DNA of 8,022 nucleotides from an uncultured Atopobium sp. (lineage in GTDB: Bacteria; Actinomycetota; Coriobacteriia; Coriobacteriales; Atopobiaceae), in contig CALIAZ010000010.1 in assembly GCA_938045565.1 (NCBI GenBank), positions 1 to 8,022 on the forward strand. The letters run 5' to 3'. The notes beneath the pieces are model-generated. The model worked only from the letters and a program-made list of their open reading frames with translations, searched no databases and was not told where the DNA came from. The first letter of the stretch is position 1. Every line of letters starts with the position of its first letter. Of the stretch, positions 5,955 through 8,022 are shown one piece after another. The translations under genes and the position numbers were made by a program.

Positions 5955-7891
5955 GCTGTGAGGCCTGCGCAAGTGTAAAATCCTCTTGTGAGCATTGCTC
6001 GCATGGTTCGGTTGAATTTACGAAACGCGGCGATGCATGCATAGCGCTTTTAGGGCAGCCGAACTCGGGCAAATCAACCTTGTTCAATGGCCTCACGGGA
6101 TCTCGTCAGCATGTGGGCAATTGGCCGGGAAAGACGGTTGAACGCAAAGAAGGCGAATTTTGTCGCGGTGATGCAACGTATCAGGTTGTTGACTTGCCTG
6201 GCGCGTATGGACTCGCAGCGAATTCGCCCGAAGAACAAATAACTGCGGATTTTGTAACGTCGGGAGTGGCTGACGTAACCCTTGTGATGGCCGATGCTTC
6301 CCAACTTGAGCGCAGCCTGTATATGCTGGCTGACTTTGCCTGTATTGCTCCTGACGTACCTTGTGTACTTGTACTCAATCTCATGGATGTCGCTGAGCAA
6401 CAAGGTAAACGCATCAATGCGAAGAAAATTGAGCAGCGTCTCGGCATTCCTGTTGTACCGTTCGTGGCGGCGGAGGTTTCGAATTACGATGCGCTGCTTG
6501 AGGCTATCGATTATGCACTGAGTAAGAAGCCTCTTCTCGATACTAAGTTGTTGAACATTGAAATGTCTCACCGCGCTGATACCATCCAAGGGCGTGGTGC
6601 GGCAAAGTTTGCGTGGATCGAGAAGATCATTGAGGGTGCTGAGACTGCGCCAAAGGCAACTCATACGCTTTCCCGTTTTGACCGTTTAGCCACTGCATCG
6701 CGCGCATCAAAACCGCTTGCCATTGCCATGATTTTGGTTGGCTTCGTACTTGCGTTCATCCCGGCGACACCTATCATGCTTTTGGGTGGCGGCATATCCA
6801 GCTTGGGTCAAATGGCGGCAGCGGCGCTTATTAACGCAGGGGCTCCGGCGATTCTTGCCAGTATGCTTTGGGGTGTTGTTGCCAATAGCTTGTGCTTCGC
6901 GGTTATGATGACAGGCTACGTTTTTGGTATTAACCTTGTGTTTCTCGCATATGAGGAATGGGGATACATGGCTCGTATCTCCTATGTGTTTGACGAAACG
7001 CTTTCTCGTTTTGGTTTGCAGGGCAAATCGCTCATGCCGTTTCTTATGTGTTTTGGCTGTACCATGGGAGGTGTCTCAGGCGCGCGCGTTATTGACTCAT
7101 GGGGTCAGCGTATGCTCACGATGATGATGGCTTGGGCCATTCCATGCGGATCTACGTGGGGGATTGTGCCCGTGCTGGCTGTGACTTTCTTTGGTGTAGG
7201 TGCTCCGCTTGTAATTGTTGCCATATTCGCGGTAAGCCTGTTGCTTATGTTGCTCATTGGTATTATCTTCGGACCGCATCTTGTTCCCGAAGGAGATCGA
7301 TCCGGTCTCGTTATGGAGCTTCCGCCCTACCATAAACCACGTGCGAAGAACGTGTTGCGTGGAGCGCTTATCAAATGTTGGAGCATGTTCCGCCGTGCAT
7401 TTAAAGTGGTGGCGGTATTTACATTGGGAATTTGGCTGCTTACCTATACTGCAAGCGGCAACATAGAAGATTCCGCACTTTATGCCATTGGTATAGCGAT
7501 TGAGCCGGTGACACGTATCTTTGGTATGGGTTGGGAAACATTTACTGCCTGGGTCTGTGCATTGGCCGTCAAAGAGTCGGCTGTGGGAGTATTTTCTGCG
7601 TTGTTTGCAGGTGGATCGACTCCTAATGCGGTTATTATGGGTGCCGTTTCAGGTTCAGCGGCCGTAGCACCCAACATTGGTGAGCTTATCGCCGCGCGTA
7701 TCTCGGCGCCAGAAGCGCTTGCATTTATCTTTGCATTTACGTTCAATGTGCCGTGTGCCGCAAGCTGTTCCATGACCGTTGCCGAGGCGCATTCACCAAA
7801 GTGGGTTGGTATAACTGCTGCCTTCTATATTTGTTCGGCGCTTCTTTTGGGATGTGCGGCCTACCACGTGGGATTGCTACTGTTTGGATAG
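5951..7891 (+). CDS. feoB: Ferrous iron transport protein B, divergent form with Cys-rich N terminus
   Basis: FeoB is the inner-membrane Fe2+ permease with a cytosolic GTPase domain. This protein has 646 residues. The G domain shows G1 GQPNSGKS (35-42), the G2 threonine T62 in NWPGKTVE, G3 DLPG (81-84) and G4 NLMD (143-146), followed by a helical spacer domain. About eight membrane segments follow from residue 254, with the family marker GYMAR (338-342), Gate I around C370 (CFGC) and Gate II around PC (601-602). Unusual points are the N-terminal extension with C3, C6, C13 and C16 (CxxC-x6-CxxC) and a Gate I reading CFGCTMGGVSGAR instead of the common GFGCNVP type. The ATG at 5951 has GGAGG (5939-5943) 7 bases upstream and overlaps the feoA stop. 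The frame is open back to 5921, but that start would lie well inside feoA. The metal is probably Fe2+; Mn2+ is a possibility for a divergent FeoB. Confidence 0.93.
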   Translation: MSCEACASVKSSCEHCSHGSVEFTKRGDACIALLGQPNSGKSTLFNGLTGSRQHVGNWPGKTVERKEGEFCRGDATYQVVDLPGAYGLAANSPEEQITADFVTSGVADVTLVMADASQLERSLYMLADFACIAPDVPCVLVLNLMDVAEQQGKRINAKKIEQRLGIPVVPFVAAEVSNYDALLEAIDYALSKKPLLDTKLLNIEMSHRADTIQGRGAAKFAWIEKIIEGAETAPKATHTLSRFDRLATASRASKPLAIAMILVGFVLAFIPATPIMLLGGGISSLGQMAAAALINAGAPAILASMLWGVVANSLCFAVMMTGYVFGINLVFLAYEEWGYMARISYVFDETLSRFGLQGKSLMPFLMCFGCTMGGVSGARVIDSWGQRMLTMMMAWAIPCGSTWGIVPVLAVTFFGVGAPLVIVAIFAVSLLLMLLIGIIFGPHLVPEGDRSGLVMELPPYHKPRAKNVLRGALIKCWSMFRRAFKVVAVFTLGIWLLTYTASGNIEDSALYAIGIAIEPVTRIFGMGWETFTAWVCALAVKESAVGVFSALFAGGSTPNAVIMGAVSGSAAVAPNIGELIAARISAPEALAFIFAFTFNVPCAASCSMTVAEAHSPKWVGITAAFYICSALLLGCAAYHVGLLLFG

Positions 7892-8022
7892 ACTTGGGAG
7901 ATGAAGCAGCGCAGACTTGTTTGGTACGTGTCGATAAAAAGCAGCTTGGGAAACACCAAGGCGTTGTCCAAGCGCTCGAAGAGAAAGAGAGGACAGGCCT
8001 TTTTCGTCTACAAGAGCAAGTG
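7877..8022 (-). pseudogene. TetR-family regulator fragment, DNA-binding domain only
   Basis: The minus strand, entering from beyond the right edge, encodes LALVDEKGLSSLSLRALGQR (8020-7961) followed by LGVSQAAFYRHVPNKSALL (7960-7904). This is a textbook TetR N-terminal helix-turn-helix, including the S-L-R-A-L helix and the YRHVPNK recognition-helix end. About eight codons after the helix-turn-helix the frame ends at a TAG (7877-7879), inside the last codons of the convergent feoB. TetR proteins normally continue for some 130-150 residues with a ligand-binding and dimerisation domain, and feoB coding sequence occupies that space, so the regulator is truncated at its C terminus. The start codon lies outside the window. 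I read it as a gene cut by recombination at the feoB end; a functional mini-protein is less likely. Confidence 0.72.

Noticed and set aside
6074..6664. 196-codon minus-strand frame inside feoB
   Set aside because: It is antisense to the FeoB G domain and has no family features.
7901..8022. Plus-strand ATG frame after feoB, in frame with it, open to the edge
   Set aside because: The product is a strongly basic, low-complexity string and is exactly antisense, codon for codon, to the TetR helix-turn-helix, which is far more convincing. The GGGAG directly abuts the ATG.
7891..8022. Another plus-strand frame open to the edge, with protein-like look
   Set aside because: It has no well-supported start codon, and the minus-strand TetR domain explains the same bases.

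Overview
The window holds chromosomal-type DNA from a bacterium of intermediate G+C content. It carries an oxygen-sensitive ferrous iron uptake operon (feoAB) and two copies of a DUF4143-type AAA ATPase, a family frequent in gut and oral anaerobes. This suggests an anaerobic Actinomycetota (Coriobacteriia-like) or Bacillota, but nothing in the window fixes the taxon.

Left part (1-2840). One intact minus-strand AAA_14/DUF4143 ATPase (563-1918) sits between decayed material. To its left (about 182-548) is a short plus-strand region whose protein-like reading runs through three frames and a stop, probably the wreck of an unrecognised gene. To its right (1958-2539, minus) is the C-terminal half of a second DUF4143 ATPase. 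It lacks its P-loop domain, is interrupted by an in-frame amber codon and fades out at its 3' end. The stretch 2540-2840 has only a weak 45-codon reading frame and a promoter-like TATAAT in front of the next gene. This looks like an accessory region in decay.

Middle (2841-4530). A complete ABC-F protein (two ABC cassettes, no membrane segments, 510 aa) starts at 2883. It is followed by a very short GTG reading frame with a good Shine-Dalgarno sequence.

Right part (4539-8022). An AraC-family regulator (minus) is divergent from feoA-feoB (plus). Their 147-bp shared intergenic region holds a 20-bp-spaced direct repeat (AraC-type operator candidate). It also holds a 20-bp imperfect palindrome lying in the spacer of a candidate feoA promoter. 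feoA and feoB overlap by ATGA. FeoB is a divergent form with an N-terminal CxxC-x6-CxxC extension and an unusual Gate I. The simplest reading is a ferrous iron importer controlled by its divergent AraC regulator and perhaps by a second, metal-responsive repressor. At the right edge the minus strand encodes a TetR-type DNA-binding domain that stops within the last codons of feoB, so this regulator has lost its ligand-binding domain.

I see no RNA gene, CRISPR array, complete insertion sequence or clear rho-independent terminator. I do not see a demonstrably new system. The most unusual items are the FeoB variant with its regulatory region and the cluster of broken genes.
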